Shown: positions 20,821-30,233, counted from the stretch's first letter. The stretch is DNA of 64,000 bases from WRDS01 sp964492775 (GCA_964492775.1 CAZBLH010000007.1:1-64000), one strand, 5' to 3'. Translations and numbers: made by a program. Notes: generated by a model from the letters alone, not told the origin.

Positions 20821-21795
20821 ATGTACGACCTTGGGAGAGCGTTCAGGGCCCCATTCCAGGACAAGGACTGGGTGACCAAAGTACTGCTCGGCCTTCTCTG
20901 GGGGGTGCTCGGCGTCACGATCCCGGCGATCTACGGTGCGCAGCTCGACTACATCAGAGGAGTCTCCGAGGGCGACGAGCGACTGCCTGAATGGGGAGAC
21001 TTCGGCAAGAAGTGGGTCGAGGGACTGCAGGTCGTCCTGGCGTCGATCATCTTCTTCCTGCCGATGATCGTCATCGGCGCGATCGTGTTCATGCCGTTCT
21101 TGATTGCGGCCGTCGCCGACAACGGTGACGCCGCCGGCGGATTCGCCTTCGGCGGGATGTGCCTGTTCTCCGCGATCGCGGCCGTGTATGGGATCGCGGT
21201 CTCTCTCTACTTCTCTGCTGCCACCGTGAACTTTGCGATGAAGGGTGGGTTCGGCTCCTTCTTCGCGTTCGGCGAGATACTCGAGAAGATCCGCGGTAAC
21301 TCGAAGTACACCACCGCCTGGCTCTACACATTGATCGTCGCTGCAGTCGGCGGCGCTATCTCGGGCGTTCTCGGCTCCACGGGTATCGGGCTCGTGGTGT
21401 CGGGCGCCGTCACGTTTCTGGTAGCGATCATCTCCGGGCATGTGCTCGGGCAGTGGGCCGCAGTGGCCTACAGCCGCGGCGGCCTCTCGGCTGCTCCTGC
21501 GTCTGCAACAGCAGCTCCGCCGATTCCGACCGGCCTGCCCGTCCGTCCGGCGCCCCCCGCGCCCGGCAGCGTGCCGCCGCCTCCTGCTCCGCCTGCCGCA
21601 GCACCGGTCGAGCCCCCGGTCGTGCCTACGCCCCCTGCACCCACGGTTGCCGAGCCCCCAGCGCCTCCCGCACCCGCGGGTGAGCCTGAGGTCGCTGCAA
21701 TTCCCGAGGTTCCTGCGGCGCCCGAGGCTGCTCCTGCAGCTGAGGCAGAGCCTGCCGAGAGCCCTGAGTCTCCGGACCCGGGCGAGCCTGCGTAG
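20821..21795 (+). CDS. DUF4013-like polytopic membrane protein with Pro/Ala-rich tail
   Basis: A 324-residue protein on the opposite strand from all its neighbours. Residues 1-220 contain about five or six membrane helices (around 22-42, 72-98, 112-138, 165-185, 190-215). The beginning MYDLGRAFRAPFQDKDW and the glycine-rich helices resemble DUF4013, a family of unknown function. Residues 225-324 are a low-complexity tail of Pro, Ala and acidic residues, probably extended. Start is well supported by GGAGGGG eight bases upstream. It is a single-gene unit ending in a strong bidirectional terminator. I cannot assign a function. Confidence 0.85.
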   Translation: MYDLGRAFRAPFQDKDWVTKVLLGLLWGVLGVTIPAIYGAQLDYIRGVSEGDERLPEWGDFGKKWVEGLQVVLASIIFFLPMIVIGAIVFMPFLIAAVADNGDAAGGFAFGGMCLFSAIAAVYGIAVSLYFSAATVNFAMKGGFGSFFAFGEILEKIRGNSKYTTAWLYTLIVAAVGGAISGVLGSTGIGLVVSGAVTFLVAIISGHVLGQWAAVAYSRGGLSAAPASATAAPPIPTGLPVRPAPPAPGSVPPPPAPPAAAPVEPPVVPTPPAPTVAEPPAPPAPAGEPEVAAIPEVPAAPEAAPAAEAEPAESPESPDPGEPA

Positions 21796-21825
21796 CACAC
21801 GCCTCGACCCACCTGCTCGCAACAC

Positions 21826-21858
21826 AAAGGCGCCCCCCGTCGAGAGGGGCGCCTTCTC
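21826..21858. terminator. Bidirectional intrinsic terminator between the DUF4013-like gene and ftsZ
   Basis: AAGGCGCCCC pairs with GGGGCGCCTT, ten perfect pairs around a nine-base spacer, with A/T residues on both sides (AAA before, TCTCTG after). It lies between two convergent stop codons and serves both genes. Confidence 0.85.
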
Positions 21859-21905
21859 TGTGTCGTCTGTGACGCTGCTGGTTCAGCTCGGTGAGGCTGA
21901 ACCTC

Positions 21906-22985
21906 TTAGTAGCTGCGCTTCTTAAGGAACGCGGGAATGTCGAGCTCATCGTCGCCGGAGTCGAACGCGGGAACGGTGAGAGTGTTCAGCTCATCATCCA
22001 TCGCAGCGAAGCTCAAGGTCTCGGCGTTCTTGCGGGAACCGTCGAATCCGGTTGCGATGACCGTCACGCGGATCTGGTCCATCATCGAGTCGTCGATGAC
22101 AGCGCCGAAGATGATGTTGGCATCAGCCGATGCGGCGCTCTGCACGACCTCTGCGGCCTCATTGACCTCGAAGAGGCCCAAGTCACTTCCGCCGGCGATC
22201 GAGAGCAGCACGCCCTCAGCGCCTTGGATCGAGGACTCGAGCAGCGGGCTCGAGATGGCGGCCTGAGCGGCATCATGGGCGCGGGTGTCACCAGCGGCGG
22301 TCCCGATACCCATCAGCGCCGAGCCTGCGTTCGCCATGATCGTACGGACATCAGCGAAGTCCAGGTTGATCAACCCGGGGACCGTGATCAGGTCGGTGAT
22401 TCCCTGCGTGCCCTGACGCAGAATGTCGTCCGCGTAGCGGAAGGCGTCCAGGATCGAGGTCTTCTTCTCGGCAACCTGGAGCAACCTGTCGTTCGGGATC
22501 ACGATGAGGGTGTCGACCTTGTCACGCAGGCGGTTGATGCCCTCTTCGGCCTGCTTCTGGCGCTTGCGGCCCTCGAACGCGAACGGGCGCGTGACAACGC
22601 CGACCGTAAGCGCGCCGATCTCTTCTTTGGCAATCTCGGCGATAACGGGAGCGGCACCGGTTCCTGTGCCGCCACCCTCACCCGCCGTGATGAAGACCAT
22701 GTCCGCGCCCTGCAGCGCCTCTTTGATCTCGTTGCGGTTCTCTTCGGCTGCCTGAAGTCCCACATCAGGGTCGGCACCGGCGCCGAGTCCCTTGGTCAGG
22801 TTCACGCCGACGTGCACCTTGTAGTCTGCATCCGACATCAGCAGCGCCTGCGCGTCGGTGTTCACCGCGATGAACTCTACGCCTTTGACGCCGGCCTCAA
22901 TCATCCGGTTGACGGCATTCGTGCCGCCGCCGCCAACGCCGACGACCTTGATGACGGCTAGATAGTTCGCACCAGTTTCGAGCAT
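21906..22985 (-). CDS. ftsZ: Cell division protein FtsZ
   Basis: Tubulin-like GTPase that forms the division ring. The 359 residues include the N-terminal GVGGGGTNAVNRM, the tubulin signature GGGTGTGAAPV near residue 105, the T7-loop NLDFADVRTIM near 208, and the conserved C-terminal peptide LDIPAFLKKRSY, which should bind SepF. Start at ATG 22985 with GGGGAGG seven bases upstream. It ends the dcw cluster and is followed by a terminator. The C-terminal linker is short (about 20 residues). Confidence 0.98.
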   Translation of the reverse strand: MLETGANYLAVIKVVGVGGGGTNAVNRMIEAGVKGVEFIAVNTDAQALLMSDADYKVHVGVNLTKGLGAGADPDVGLQAAEENRNEIKEALQGADMVFITAGEGGGTGTGAAPVIAEIAKEEIGALTVGVVTRPFAFEGRKRQKQAEEGINRLRDKVDTLIVIPNDRLLQVAEKKTSILDAFRYADDILRQGTQGITDLITVPGLINLDFADVRTIMANAGSALMGIGTAAGDTRAHDAAQAAISSPLLESSIQGAEGVLLSIAGGSDLGLFEVNEAAEVVQSAASADANIIFGAVIDDSMMDQIRVTVIATGFDGSRKNAETLSFAAMDDELNTLTVPAFDSGDDELDIPAFLKKRSY

Positions 22986-23206
22986 CTCACGCCTCCCCGG
23001 TCTCCGGTCAGGACCGCAACCTTAGACTTCTACTTGACCGTTACTGTTCGGGATGAACGCTCAATCTTGGCATAAAGGTTACCCCGTGTGCAACCCTTTC
23101 GCGGAATTTTCTTGAGAAGAGCGACGCTGCCAAGTTCAAATCCCTTGGAAGCCGCTGGTTGGCCAACAGTGCGAGGCTCATCGCCTCTGTGTGCACAAAC
23201 CCTAAA
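22986..23206 (-). other. ftsQ-ftsZ intergenic leader
   Basis: This 221-base stretch holds no gene. Just after the ftsQ stop is a small GAGGC/GCCTC hairpin without a T-run. The middle is less GC-rich and contains TTGCAC and TTGAGC hexamers that could belong to a separate ftsZ promoter, but no well-spaced -10 box stands out. The length, compared with overlapping genes upstream, suggests ftsZ has its own promoter and leader. Confidence 0.5.
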
Positions 23207-24127
23207 CTAGCGGTCGAGACCTCGCCATGTGGGCCGGTCTGTAACCCTCACGTTGATGTAGACCACGTTCTTCTCGTTTGAGAGGATCTCGGAGATGATG
23301 CGGCTCTTGGTATCCATCTCCTCCCCCTCGCCGATGAAGATCTCGACGTCGTCTGAGGTTCGCACCGCGGTCTCCTCTATGGTGGGTGCCGACAGCGTCA
23401 CTACCATCGCTTTGATCTCATCGCTCAAGCCCTCGATCACTCGCACCGCGTTGGTTATCTCGGGCTCCGAGACCTTCTTCCCCGTGGACGGCTCGATCGC
23501 CGGTACGTCTACAACTGTGAGCGGAACTTGGGCCGTGTCGGTCCCCAGCTGACTCTCGGCAAGCGTCCCGAGCCAGATGTCATCTGAGGACACGAGCCAC
23601 ACGTCCTCGCCACCGGCATCGATGACCGCTGCCGCTTTGCGCTCCCTTACGGTGATGGTGAGTCCCGAGGGGAAGTCGCGTTCGACGGTCGCCTCGGCGA
23701 TCCACGGATCGGCCTCCAGCCGCTCGACGATATCGTCTTTGGGCAGGCGCACCAGGGTGGCGTCATCGGGTACGGCGGCTATCCGCCGGACATCGTCGGC
23801 GGAGTGATACCTCGCTCCGGACACCGTGATCGACTTCACCGGCAGGATCGGGGCGCGGTATAGCAGCACCGCGCCCCAACACAGCGCAACGATACCTGCG
23901 ATGAGGCCGGCCAGGAGCGCGATTCGCTGGGCGCGCAGCTTCCGCTGGCGCCTCTGCCGCTCCTCGCGTTTGGACTTGGACAGCCGCTCGCCTGCGCGCG
24001 AGGATTCGGCGCTTCTGTTGCGAGCTTCAGTGCGCCCCCGCGCAGGCGCGCGGCGGCGTTCCGTTTCGACCTCGGGTGTCTGCCGGTGATAGCTGACGCG
24101 CACGGTCTCGTCCGCGCCGATCACCAC
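23207..24127 (-). CDS. ftsQ: Cell division protein FtsQ/DivIB
   Basis: Bitopic division protein linking septal components. About 306 residues: a basic cytoplasmic N-terminus rich in Arg and Ser, one membrane helix (IALLAGLIAGIVALCWGAVLLY), then an external POTRA domain beginning near ILPVKSITVSGARYHSADDV and a FtsQ beta domain (VERDFPSGLTITVRERK). I start at the tandem GTG codons at 24127/24124, four bases after the murB stop. An ATG at 24187 gives 20 more residues but lies inside murB; it cannot be excluded. No ftsA follows, and ftsZ is next. Confidence 0.88.
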   Translation of the reverse strand: MVIGADETVRVSYHRQTPEVETERRRAPARGRTEARNRSAESSRAGERLSKSKREERQRRQRKLRAQRIALLAGLIAGIVALCWGAVLLYRAPILPVKSITVSGARYHSADDVRRIAAVPDDATLVRLPKDDIVERLEADPWIAEATVERDFPSGLTITVRERKAAAVIDAGGEDVWLVSSDDIWLGTLAESQLGTDTAQVPLTVVDVPAIEPSTGKKVSEPEITNAVRVIEGLSDEIKAMVVTLSAPTIEETAVRTSDDVEIFIGEGEEMDTKSRIISEILSNEKNVVYINVRVTDRPTWRGLDR

Positions 24128-24131
24128 GCGC

Positions 24132-25052
24132 TTACGCGGTCTTGAACGACCCGAGGAACTTGATCTCCGGTTTGAGCTCGATGCCATGTTCTTCCCTGAC
24201 CGTATCGCGCGCGAGATGCACGAGCACCAGGACGTCCCGGGCACTGGCGCCTCCCGCGTTCACGATGAAGTTCGCGTGAACCTCGGATATCTGGGCGCCG
24301 CCCTCGCGCACGCCTTTCAAACCCACGCTCTCGATGAGCCGCCCTGCCGAGTCGCCTTCCGGGTTACGGAACACGCTCCCAGCATTCGGCAGGCCGAGCG
24401 GCTGATGGCGCCGCCTGCGCCTTAGCGAGGCCTCCATCGACCCGCGAATCTGAGCCGCGTCCCCGGAGGACAGCTTCAGCATGGACTCGACAACGACTCC
24501 CCGCTTCGCAAGATCCGAGCCACGGTACCCCCAGCCGATCTCGGGGCCGCGCAGCCGCACGAGTCCCGTGCCGGGGACCAGCAGCACGACCGACTCGACG
24601 ATCGCGCCTATCCACTCCTCACGCGTTCCAGCGTTCATGCTCAGCGCACCGCCGAGCGTTCCCGGTATCCCGACAGCGAACTCAAGGCCGGTCAGGCCCG
24701 CCGAGAAGGCCGCCTGCACCAGTGCGGCGAGGGCAACTCCCGCCCCGGCGCTCAGGCGACCCGAGTCCTCAAGCGCCTGCCGTTTGAAGTCCCGCCCGAG
24801 CACGATAACCGCACCCTCGTAGCCATCGTCAGCGGCCAGGATGTTGCTCCCCCGGCCGAGGACTGTGTAGTCGACCTTCTCCTCGGCGAGCACCTCAAGC
24901 GTGGTGCCGAGATCTGCGACAGTGTCGCACTCGACATACAGCCTCGCGGGGCCGCCGATTCGATACGTCGTGTGGCGCGCAAGCGGCTCGTCAGCGCGCA
25001 CGAAGCCAGCCAGCCGGCCCTTCAGGCGCTCGTATGCAGCATCGGTGCCCAT
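24132..25052 (-). CDS. murB: UDP-N-acetylmuramate dehydrogenase
   Basis: FAD-dependent enzyme reducing UDP-GlcNAc-enolpyruvate to UDP-MurNAc. The 306-residue product has the FAD segment TTYRIGGPARLYV, VLGRGSNILAADDGYEG, the AGAGVALAALVQAA segment, GIPGTLGGALSMNAGTREE, and the catalytic region LPNAGSVFRNPEGDSAGRLIE with HANFIVNAGGASA (type I/II features). ATG at 25052 overlaps the murC stop (TGATG), implying reinitiation. It sits between murC and ftsQ, the usual order in actinobacteria lacking ddl in this place. Confidence 0.96.
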   Translation of the reverse strand: MGTDAAYERLKGRLAGFVRADEPLARHTTYRIGGPARLYVECDTVADLGTTLEVLAEEKVDYTVLGRGSNILAADDGYEGAVIVLGRDFKRQALEDSGRLSAGAGVALAALVQAAFSAGLTGLEFAVGIPGTLGGALSMNAGTREEWIGAIVESVVLLVPGTGLVRLRGPEIGWGYRGSDLAKRGVVVESMLKLSSGDAAQIRGSMEASLRRRRRHQPLGLPNAGSVFRNPEGDSAGRLIESVGLKGVREGGAQISEVHANFIVNAGGASARDVLVLVHLARDTVREEHGIELKPEIKFLGSFKTA

Positions 25053-26431
25053 CACGCGCCGCGACGTCTTTCCAGCTCGCCTGCGAGCTCGGGTCCGACC
25101 GTGGTCACGTCACCGGCGCCCATCGTCATGACAAGGTCGCCGCTGGACACGCGGTCGGCGAGGTAAGGGACGACATCAGTGCGATGAGGGAGGTACGCCG
25201 CACGTGCGCGCGGACGCGTCTCCAGAAGCGCATCGAGCACGGTCTTGCCGCTCACACCTGGGATGGGAGTCTCGCCGGCCGTGTAGACGTCCATGAGCAC
25301 GGCGCGATCTGCGTGCTCGAGAGACGCGCCGAACTCCCGAGCGAACGCCTGTGTGCGGCTGTACCGGTGCGGCTGAAACAGCGCCCAGATACGCTCGAAG
25401 CCGAGGTCGCGCGCGGCCTTGAGGGTCGCTGCCACCTCGGTGGGATGATGCGCGTAATCGTCAACGATCGTCACGCCGTCGATCTCGGCGACGAGATCGA
25501 AGCGCCTCCTGACACCCGTGAAGCCGCCCAGTGCGGCCGCGGCGGCCTTCGCGTCGAGTCCCAGAGCCCACGCCGCAGCCAGCGCGGCGCACGCGTTGCT
25601 CACCATGTGGATGCCGGGAACGTGTATCCGGCAGGATGCCTGCGCGCCATCGGGGAAGCTGACCTCGAATGTCGACCCGACGCCCGAGCGCGCCACGGCG
25701 CTGAACCGGACGTCGCATCCCTCGCCTGCGCCATATGTCACGACGTCCCTGTCTGTGCGTGCCACGACCGATAGGAGCCGAGGATCGTCTCCGCAGACCA
25801 CGACCCTGCCACCGGGCAGGGTGCGCGAGATGAAGCTTGCGAAGGTGTCCTCGATCTCCTCGATCGAGGAATAGTGGTCCATGTGGTCGGCCTCGATGTT
25901 GGTGACAACGGCGATGCTCGGCTCCAGGAATACGAATGAACCGTCGCTCTCGTCCGCCTCAACGACGTAGTGCTCACCACCGCCATGAGCGGCATTCGTG
26001 CCCACCCCGTCGATCTCACCGCCGATGAGGAACGTAGGGTCGAGACCCATGCCGTACAGCATGGTCGCGATCATCGAGGACGTAGAGGTCTTGCCGTGCG
26101 TCCCGGCGACGGCCACGGTACTGCGGTCGCCCGCCAGGTGCGCGAGCATACGCGCCCGCGGCCACACCTCGATGCCCCGCTCCCTGGCCGCAGCCAGCTC
26201 GGGGTTGCGCTCCGGGATCGCCGAGGACACGACGACGACCTCGGGATCGCCGAGGTTCGCCGCGTCATGGCCGATCCTCACTGGCATCCCGGCGCGCTCC
26301 AGTGCCTTGGAGTACCGAGACTCCTTCAGTTCGCTTCCGGTGACACGCAGGCCACGCTGGTGAAGGACGAGCGCGAGCCCGCTCATGCCGGCGCCGCCGA
26401 CGCCGATGAAGTGTGCGTAGGTATCAGACAC
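25052..26431 (-). CDS. murC: UDP-N-acetylmuramate-L-alanine ligase
   Basis: Adds L-alanine to UDP-MurNAc. The 459 residues contain the N-terminal UDP-binding FIGVGGAGMSGLALVLH, ATP-loop AGTHGKTSTSS near 113, VEADESDGSF, NIEADHMDHY, and the C-terminal DDYAHHPTEVAATL with LFQPHRYSRT, the classical MurC set. GTG start at 26431 overlaps the murG end by eight bases. No fusion with ddl or murB is seen. Confidence 0.97.
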   Translation of the reverse strand: MSDTYAHFIGVGGAGMSGLALVLHQRGLRVTGSELKESRYSKALERAGMPVRIGHDAANLGDPEVVVVSSAIPERNPELAAARERGIEVWPRARMLAHLAGDRSTVAVAGTHGKTSTSSMIATMLYGMGLDPTFLIGGEIDGVGTNAAHGGGEHYVVEADESDGSFVFLEPSIAVVTNIEADHMDHYSSIEEIEDTFASFISRTLPGGRVVVCGDDPRLLSVVARTDRDVVTYGAGEGCDVRFSAVARSGVGSTFEVSFPDGAQASCRIHVPGIHMVSNACAALAAAWALGLDAKAAAAALGGFTGVRRRFDLVAEIDGVTIVDDYAHHPTEVAATLKAARDLGFERIWALFQPHRYSRTQAFAREFGASLEHADRAVLMDVYTAGETPIPGVSGKTVLDALLETRPRARAAYLPHRTDVVPYLADRVSSGDLVMTMGAGDVTTVGPELAGELERRRGA

Positions 26432-27542
26432 GGGACCTTCTTCTGTTGCTCAGGGTTTCGTGCAGCAGTGAGATCACGCGCTCGGCAGCATCGGGCCGCC
26501 CGAGCTCACGTGATGCGGCAGACATGGTAGCACGCGCAGGCGCGTCAGAAAGCGCGCCGAGAAGTCCGTTCTCGAACTGTTCCCCATCGAGATCCGCGTC
26601 GGCCACAAGCAGTGCGGCGCCCTGCTCCACGAACGTCTCGGCGTTCTTGGTCTGGTGGTCGTCGGTGGCGTACGGGTACGGCACGACGAGCGCAGGCGCT
26701 CCCAGCGCGGTCAGCTCGGCGAGTGTCGTCGCGCCCGCTCGCGAGACGATGAAGTCGGAGGCCGCGATCGCCTCGCCCATCTCGGAAAGGTACTCGTACA
26801 CGCGCCAGCGTCCACCACCGTCGCCTCCGGCCGCCTCAAGCGCCTGGCGGACGGACTCGGCCTCGAGAGGGCCTGCCACCTGGATGACCTGAAGCCCGTC
26901 GAGGGCAAGCAGTTTGTCGCGCAGCGCGATCAACGCAGAGTTCAGATGCCGAGCGCCACGTGACCCGCCGAACACGAGGAGCACGAGGTCGTCCTCGCCG
27001 AGTTCGAGGAGCCTGCGGCCGGACTCGCGGGTCGCGGCGAGTACGTCGGCCCGGACCGGGTTGCCCGTCACTACGACCCGCTCGGGGTGCGAAAGGTACT
27101 TGCGCGAGCTCTCGTACGTCACTCCGACGGCGTCCGCGTAGCGCGAGAGCACACGGTTCGCGAGCCCGGGCACCGAGTTCTGCTCGTGAAGCACCAGCGG
27201 GATGCGGCGCAGCAGCGCTGCGAACCCGACAGGCAGCGAGACATACGCCCCGAACCCCACGACGACATCGGGACGCACCTTGCCGAGCAACCGATAGGCA
27301 CGGATCGTTGAGACGGCGGTGAGTGCGGCGCCGGTGACAAGCGTCCACGGGCGGGCGCGGTCGAACCCACGGGCTGCGAGCCCGTGGAAAGGAACTCCGG
27401 CTTCGGGCACCAGCCGGGCCTCAAGCCCGCGATCGGTGCCGACGAAGGTCACCTCGTCATGCTCGGCGAGCAGACTTTCGGTGACCGCCAGTGCGGGATA
27501 GATGTGCCCCGCCGTTCCTCCCGCGGTGACGAGTACTCTCAA
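26424..27542 (-). CDS. murG: UDP-GlcNAc:lipid I N-acetylglucosaminyltransferase
   Basis: Converts lipid I to lipid II at the inner membrane face. About 372 residues with the first GT28 glycine loop VTAGGTAGHIYPALAV, VVVGFGAYVSLPVGFAAL, HEQNSVPGLANRVL, a second Rossmann half with VFGGSRGARHLN and SRAGATTLAEL and PYPYATDDHQTKNA. I start at the TTG at 27542 (LRVLVTAGG), which lies seven bases after AAGGAG; the GTG two codons earlier is too close to that site. The start lies 86 bases inside the 3' end of ftsW, an unusually long overlap. Confidence 0.95.
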   Translation of the reverse strand: MRVLVTAGGTAGHIYPALAVTESLLAEHDEVTFVGTDRGLEARLVPEAGVPFHGLAARGFDRARPWTLVTGAALTAVSTIRAYRLLGKVRPDVVVGFGAYVSLPVGFAALLRRIPLVLHEQNSVPGLANRVLSRYADAVGVTYESSRKYLSHPERVVVTGNPVRADVLAATRESGRRLLELGEDDLVLLVFGGSRGARHLNSALIALRDKLLALDGLQVIQVAGPLEAESVRQALEAAGGDGGGRWRVYEYLSEMGEAIAASDFIVSRAGATTLAELTALGAPALVVPYPYATDDHQTKNAETFVEQGAALLVADADLDGEQFENGLLGALSDAPARATMSAASRELGRPDAAERVISLLHETLSNRRRSRV

Positions 27543-28779
27543 CAGCACGCTCCTTAGGCTTGCGCTCGGTCCTGCCCCTACCGCCCTTCGCGTCGGCATC
27601 GGGGCCGCGTCTCTCGGAGTCTCTTCCGCCGCCTCCGGTCGAACCAGCGACGCGAACGGCCTTCGGCGCTAGCATTCCATATCGCGAAACCGACAACAGC
27701 AGCCCCAGAGCAATCGCGGTGACAATCATGGATGAGCCGCCGTAGCTCACGAACGGCAGCGGCTTGCCGGTCACCGGCATCATCCCGGTGACGGCTGCCA
27801 TGTTCACGAGCGCCTGGAACGCGAGCATGCCGGAGATGCCGCCAGCGAGCAGCCGGCCGAACTCGTCCCGCGCGCCCATCGCGATCTTGAACCCGGCCCA
27901 TGTAAACACCACGAACCCGATTACGACCGCGAGCGTGCCAATCAGCCCGAGCTCCTCCCCGATGATCGCGAGGATGAAGTCGGTGTGCGCTTCCGGCAGG
28001 TAGAAGAACTTCTGCCGAGAGAACCCGAGTCCGACGCCGTCGAGCCCACCACTGCCGAACGCGTACAGTGCCTGAATCGTCTGGTAGCCCTTGCCAGCGG
28101 GGTCGGACCAGGGATCAAGGAAGCCCTGAACACGCTGCATACGGTACTCGGAGCTGAGGATGAACACCGCCGCCAAGGCGGCGAGTCCCGCACCCGACAC
28201 ACCTACCCAGGCGAGATTGATGCCGGCCAGGATGAGCACGATCACGACCGCCACGATGAGCGTTGCGGTGGTACCCATGTCCGGCTGCGCGATGATCAGC
28301 AGCGCGGGGAGGCCGGTGAACATGGCCGTCCTGGCCAGGAACGTCTGCGTGGTGATCTTTCCACGTTGCCACTGCACGGCCAGTGCTGAGATTGCGATGA
28401 TGCACGCGATCTTGGCCAGTTCGGACGGTTGCAGGTTGAACAGACCAAGAGGGATCCAGCGCCGCGCGCCGTGGCTCACGTATCCAACGACCAGTACGGT
28501 GATCAGCAGCCCGATGGTGCCGCCCCACACGAGCATCGTAGAGTCCTTCAGGCGCCGGTAGTCCAGCCGCCCCAGCAGAAGCGCGCCGCTCCAACCTGCA
28601 ACGATGAAGACCAGCTGCTTGGCAAGGTAGAGCCAGCTCGAGCCTTCCTTCGCCCCTGCCGTGATCGATGAGGCCGAGTAGATCATCACAAGCCCGAACA
28701 GCGACAAGCCGAGCGCAGACACGATGAGAACCGTGCGTACGTACGGTCCGCCGGCGAAGTTGTGGGCCCGAGTGCTCAC
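27457..28779 (-). CDS. ftsW: FtsW, SEDS-family peptidoglycan polymerase
   Basis: Septal glycosyltransferase working with a class B PBP. About 440 residues with ten membrane helices (from YVRTVLIVSALGLSLFGLVM onward), the SEDS motifs ARRWIPLGLFNLQPSELAK and PEAHTDFILAIIGEELG, and MPVTGKPLPFVSYGGSS. The last 75 residues are a highly basic cytoplasmic tail (many R, K and G), encoded partly in the overlap with murG. The GTG start at 28779 overlaps the murD stop by four bases. Assignment as FtsW rather than RodA rests on location in dcw between murD and murG. Confidence 0.96.
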   Translation of the reverse strand: MSTRAHNFAGGPYVRTVLIVSALGLSLFGLVMIYSASSITAGAKEGSSWLYLAKQLVFIVAGWSGALLLGRLDYRRLKDSTMLVWGGTIGLLITVLVVGYVSHGARRWIPLGLFNLQPSELAKIACIIAISALAVQWQRGKITTQTFLARTAMFTGLPALLIIAQPDMGTTATLIVAVVIVLILAGINLAWVGVSGAGLAALAAVFILSSEYRMQRVQGFLDPWSDPAGKGYQTIQALYAFGSGGLDGVGLGFSRQKFFYLPEAHTDFILAIIGEELGLIGTLAVVIGFVVFTWAGFKIAMGARDEFGRLLAGGISGMLAFQALVNMAAVTGMMPVTGKPLPFVSYGGSSMIVTAIALGLLLSVSRYGMLAPKAVRVAGSTGGGGRDSERRGPDADAKGGRGRTERKPKERAVESTRHRGRNGGAHLSRTGGHRKSARRA

Positions 28780-30227
28780 GCTGCGCCCTCTCCTATGCCG
28801 TCGCCGCTGCCGTTGCCGTCGGCGCTCTGCGCGCCCAACTCCGCGACGAGCGCCTTGAAAACGCGCCCGCGCTCCTCGTAGCCGGAGAACTCGTCGAAGG
28901 AAGCGCACGCGGGCGAGAGCAGCACTACATCTCCGCTCCGTGCGGTCGCGGCGGCCGCCGAGACGGCCTCGGCAAGCCCCCCGACCACCGTCGGCTCCAT
29001 GCCCGCAGCGCGCAGTGCGTGAGCGATTTCATCGCGCGCCTCGCCAAAGACCACAGCCCCGCGCGCTCGGCCCGCGACCTCGGCGGCCAGAGGCGCGAAG
29101 TCGTTTCCTTTGTTGCGGCCGCCCAGAAGCAGCACGATCGGCATGTCGCCGAATGCGCCGAGCGCCTTGGAGACCGCGTCCGGGTTGGTGGCTTTGCTGT
29201 CGTTGAACCACTCCACCCCGGCGACAGCGCCTGCAGGCTCAAGGCGGTGCTCGATCGGCTTGAAGCTCGTCAGCCCGGTCCGCAGGTCCTCAACGGCTAC
29301 TCCGAACTCGCAGGCCGCCGCAGCTGCGGCGAGAGCGTTCCCGGTGTTGTGGACGCCTTTGATCAGAAGGTCGGCCGCGGGCATCAGCGCGACCCGCGTG
29401 CCGTCGGGATCTGAGAGCGTGAGCGCCCCACCAGCATCGAGGCACGCGTCCGCGCCATCACACCCCGTCGCCGAGACCCGCACCACGCGCGCGCCGCGCC
29501 TCGAGGCACCCGAAAGAAGCGCCGCCGAGCCGGGATCGTCAACGTCGATGACGGCGGCATCACCGGGTCCCAGGTTCGCGAACACGCGAGCCTTGTCGGC
29601 CGAATATTGCGCAAGCGAGCCGTGCCAGTCGATGTGGTCGGGCGTGACGTTCAGGAGCACGGCGACCTTGGGGTGGAACTGCTCGGTGAGCGCAAGCTGG
29701 AATGAGGAGACCTCGGCGACGAGAACGGTGTCGCGATCGGCAGCGGCGACCGCCTCGATCGCGGGAGCGCCGATGTTGCCGACAGCAACCGCCTGAAGCC
29801 CTCCCGCGGCCAGCAGGTGCGCGATCAGGGCGGTGGTGGTCGTCTTGCCGTTCGTGCCGGTGACGGCGACCCAAGGGCTCTGTGACTCCAGGTAGGCGAA
29901 CTCGATCTCCGAAATCATCAGCGTGCTCGCCGCTCGGGCGGCTCGTGCCAGCTCCGAGCGTGGCGGAATACCTGGGCTCGCGACGCAGACATCGAAGCGC
30001 CCCGCGACCTCAGAGCTGCCCAAGCGCACCTCGACGCCGGCCTCGCCGAGCAGCTCCGCGACCGCGCGCAGCGCCGGCGTGTCGGCAGCATCAATGGCGA
30101 CCACTGGCCCGAACTTCTCGGGACGGGCAGCCGCGTAGGCGGCAGCGGCGCGTCCGCTCGCGCCAAGACCAAGCACGAGAACGCTCGCCGGTGTCGGCAT
30201 GGCTGATGGTGTCGGGGCCGCGTTCAC
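28776..30227 (-). CDS. murD: UDP-N-acetylmuramoyl-L-alanine-D-glutamate ligase
   Basis: Adds D-glutamate in peptidoglycan precursor synthesis. 483 residues with the N-terminal VLGLGASGRAAAAYAA, ATP loop VTGTNGKTTTTAL near 118, NVTPDHIDWHGSL, FNDSKATNPDAVSKAL and LLGGRNKGNDFAPL, all MurD-diagnostic. GTG start at 30227, 6 bases after the mraY stop; an ATG at 30200 is possible and would remove an unconserved Ala/Pro-rich lead of nine residues. The C-terminus is Gly/Asp/Ala-rich where it overlaps ftsW. Confidence 0.97.
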   Translation of the reverse strand: MNAAPTPSAMPTPASVLVLGLGASGRAAAAYAAARPEKFGPVVAIDAADTPALRAVAELLGEAGVEVRLGSSEVAGRFDVCVASPGIPPRSELARAARAASTLMISEIEFAYLESQSPWVAVTGTNGKTTTTALIAHLLAAGGLQAVAVGNIGAPAIEAVAAADRDTVLVAEVSSFQLALTEQFHPKVAVLLNVTPDHIDWHGSLAQYSADKARVFANLGPGDAAVIDVDDPGSAALLSGASRRGARVVRVSATGCDGADACLDAGGALTLSDPDGTRVALMPAADLLIKGVHNTGNALAAAAAACEFGVAVEDLRTGLTSFKPIEHRLEPAGAVAGVEWFNDSKATNPDAVSKALGAFGDMPIVLLLGGRNKGNDFAPLAAEVAGRARGAVVFGEARDEIAHALRAAGMEPTVVGGLAEAVSAAAATARSGDVVLLSPACASFDEFSGYEERGRVFKALVAELGAQSADGNGSGDGIGEGAA

Positions 30228-30233
30228 GGGCGA

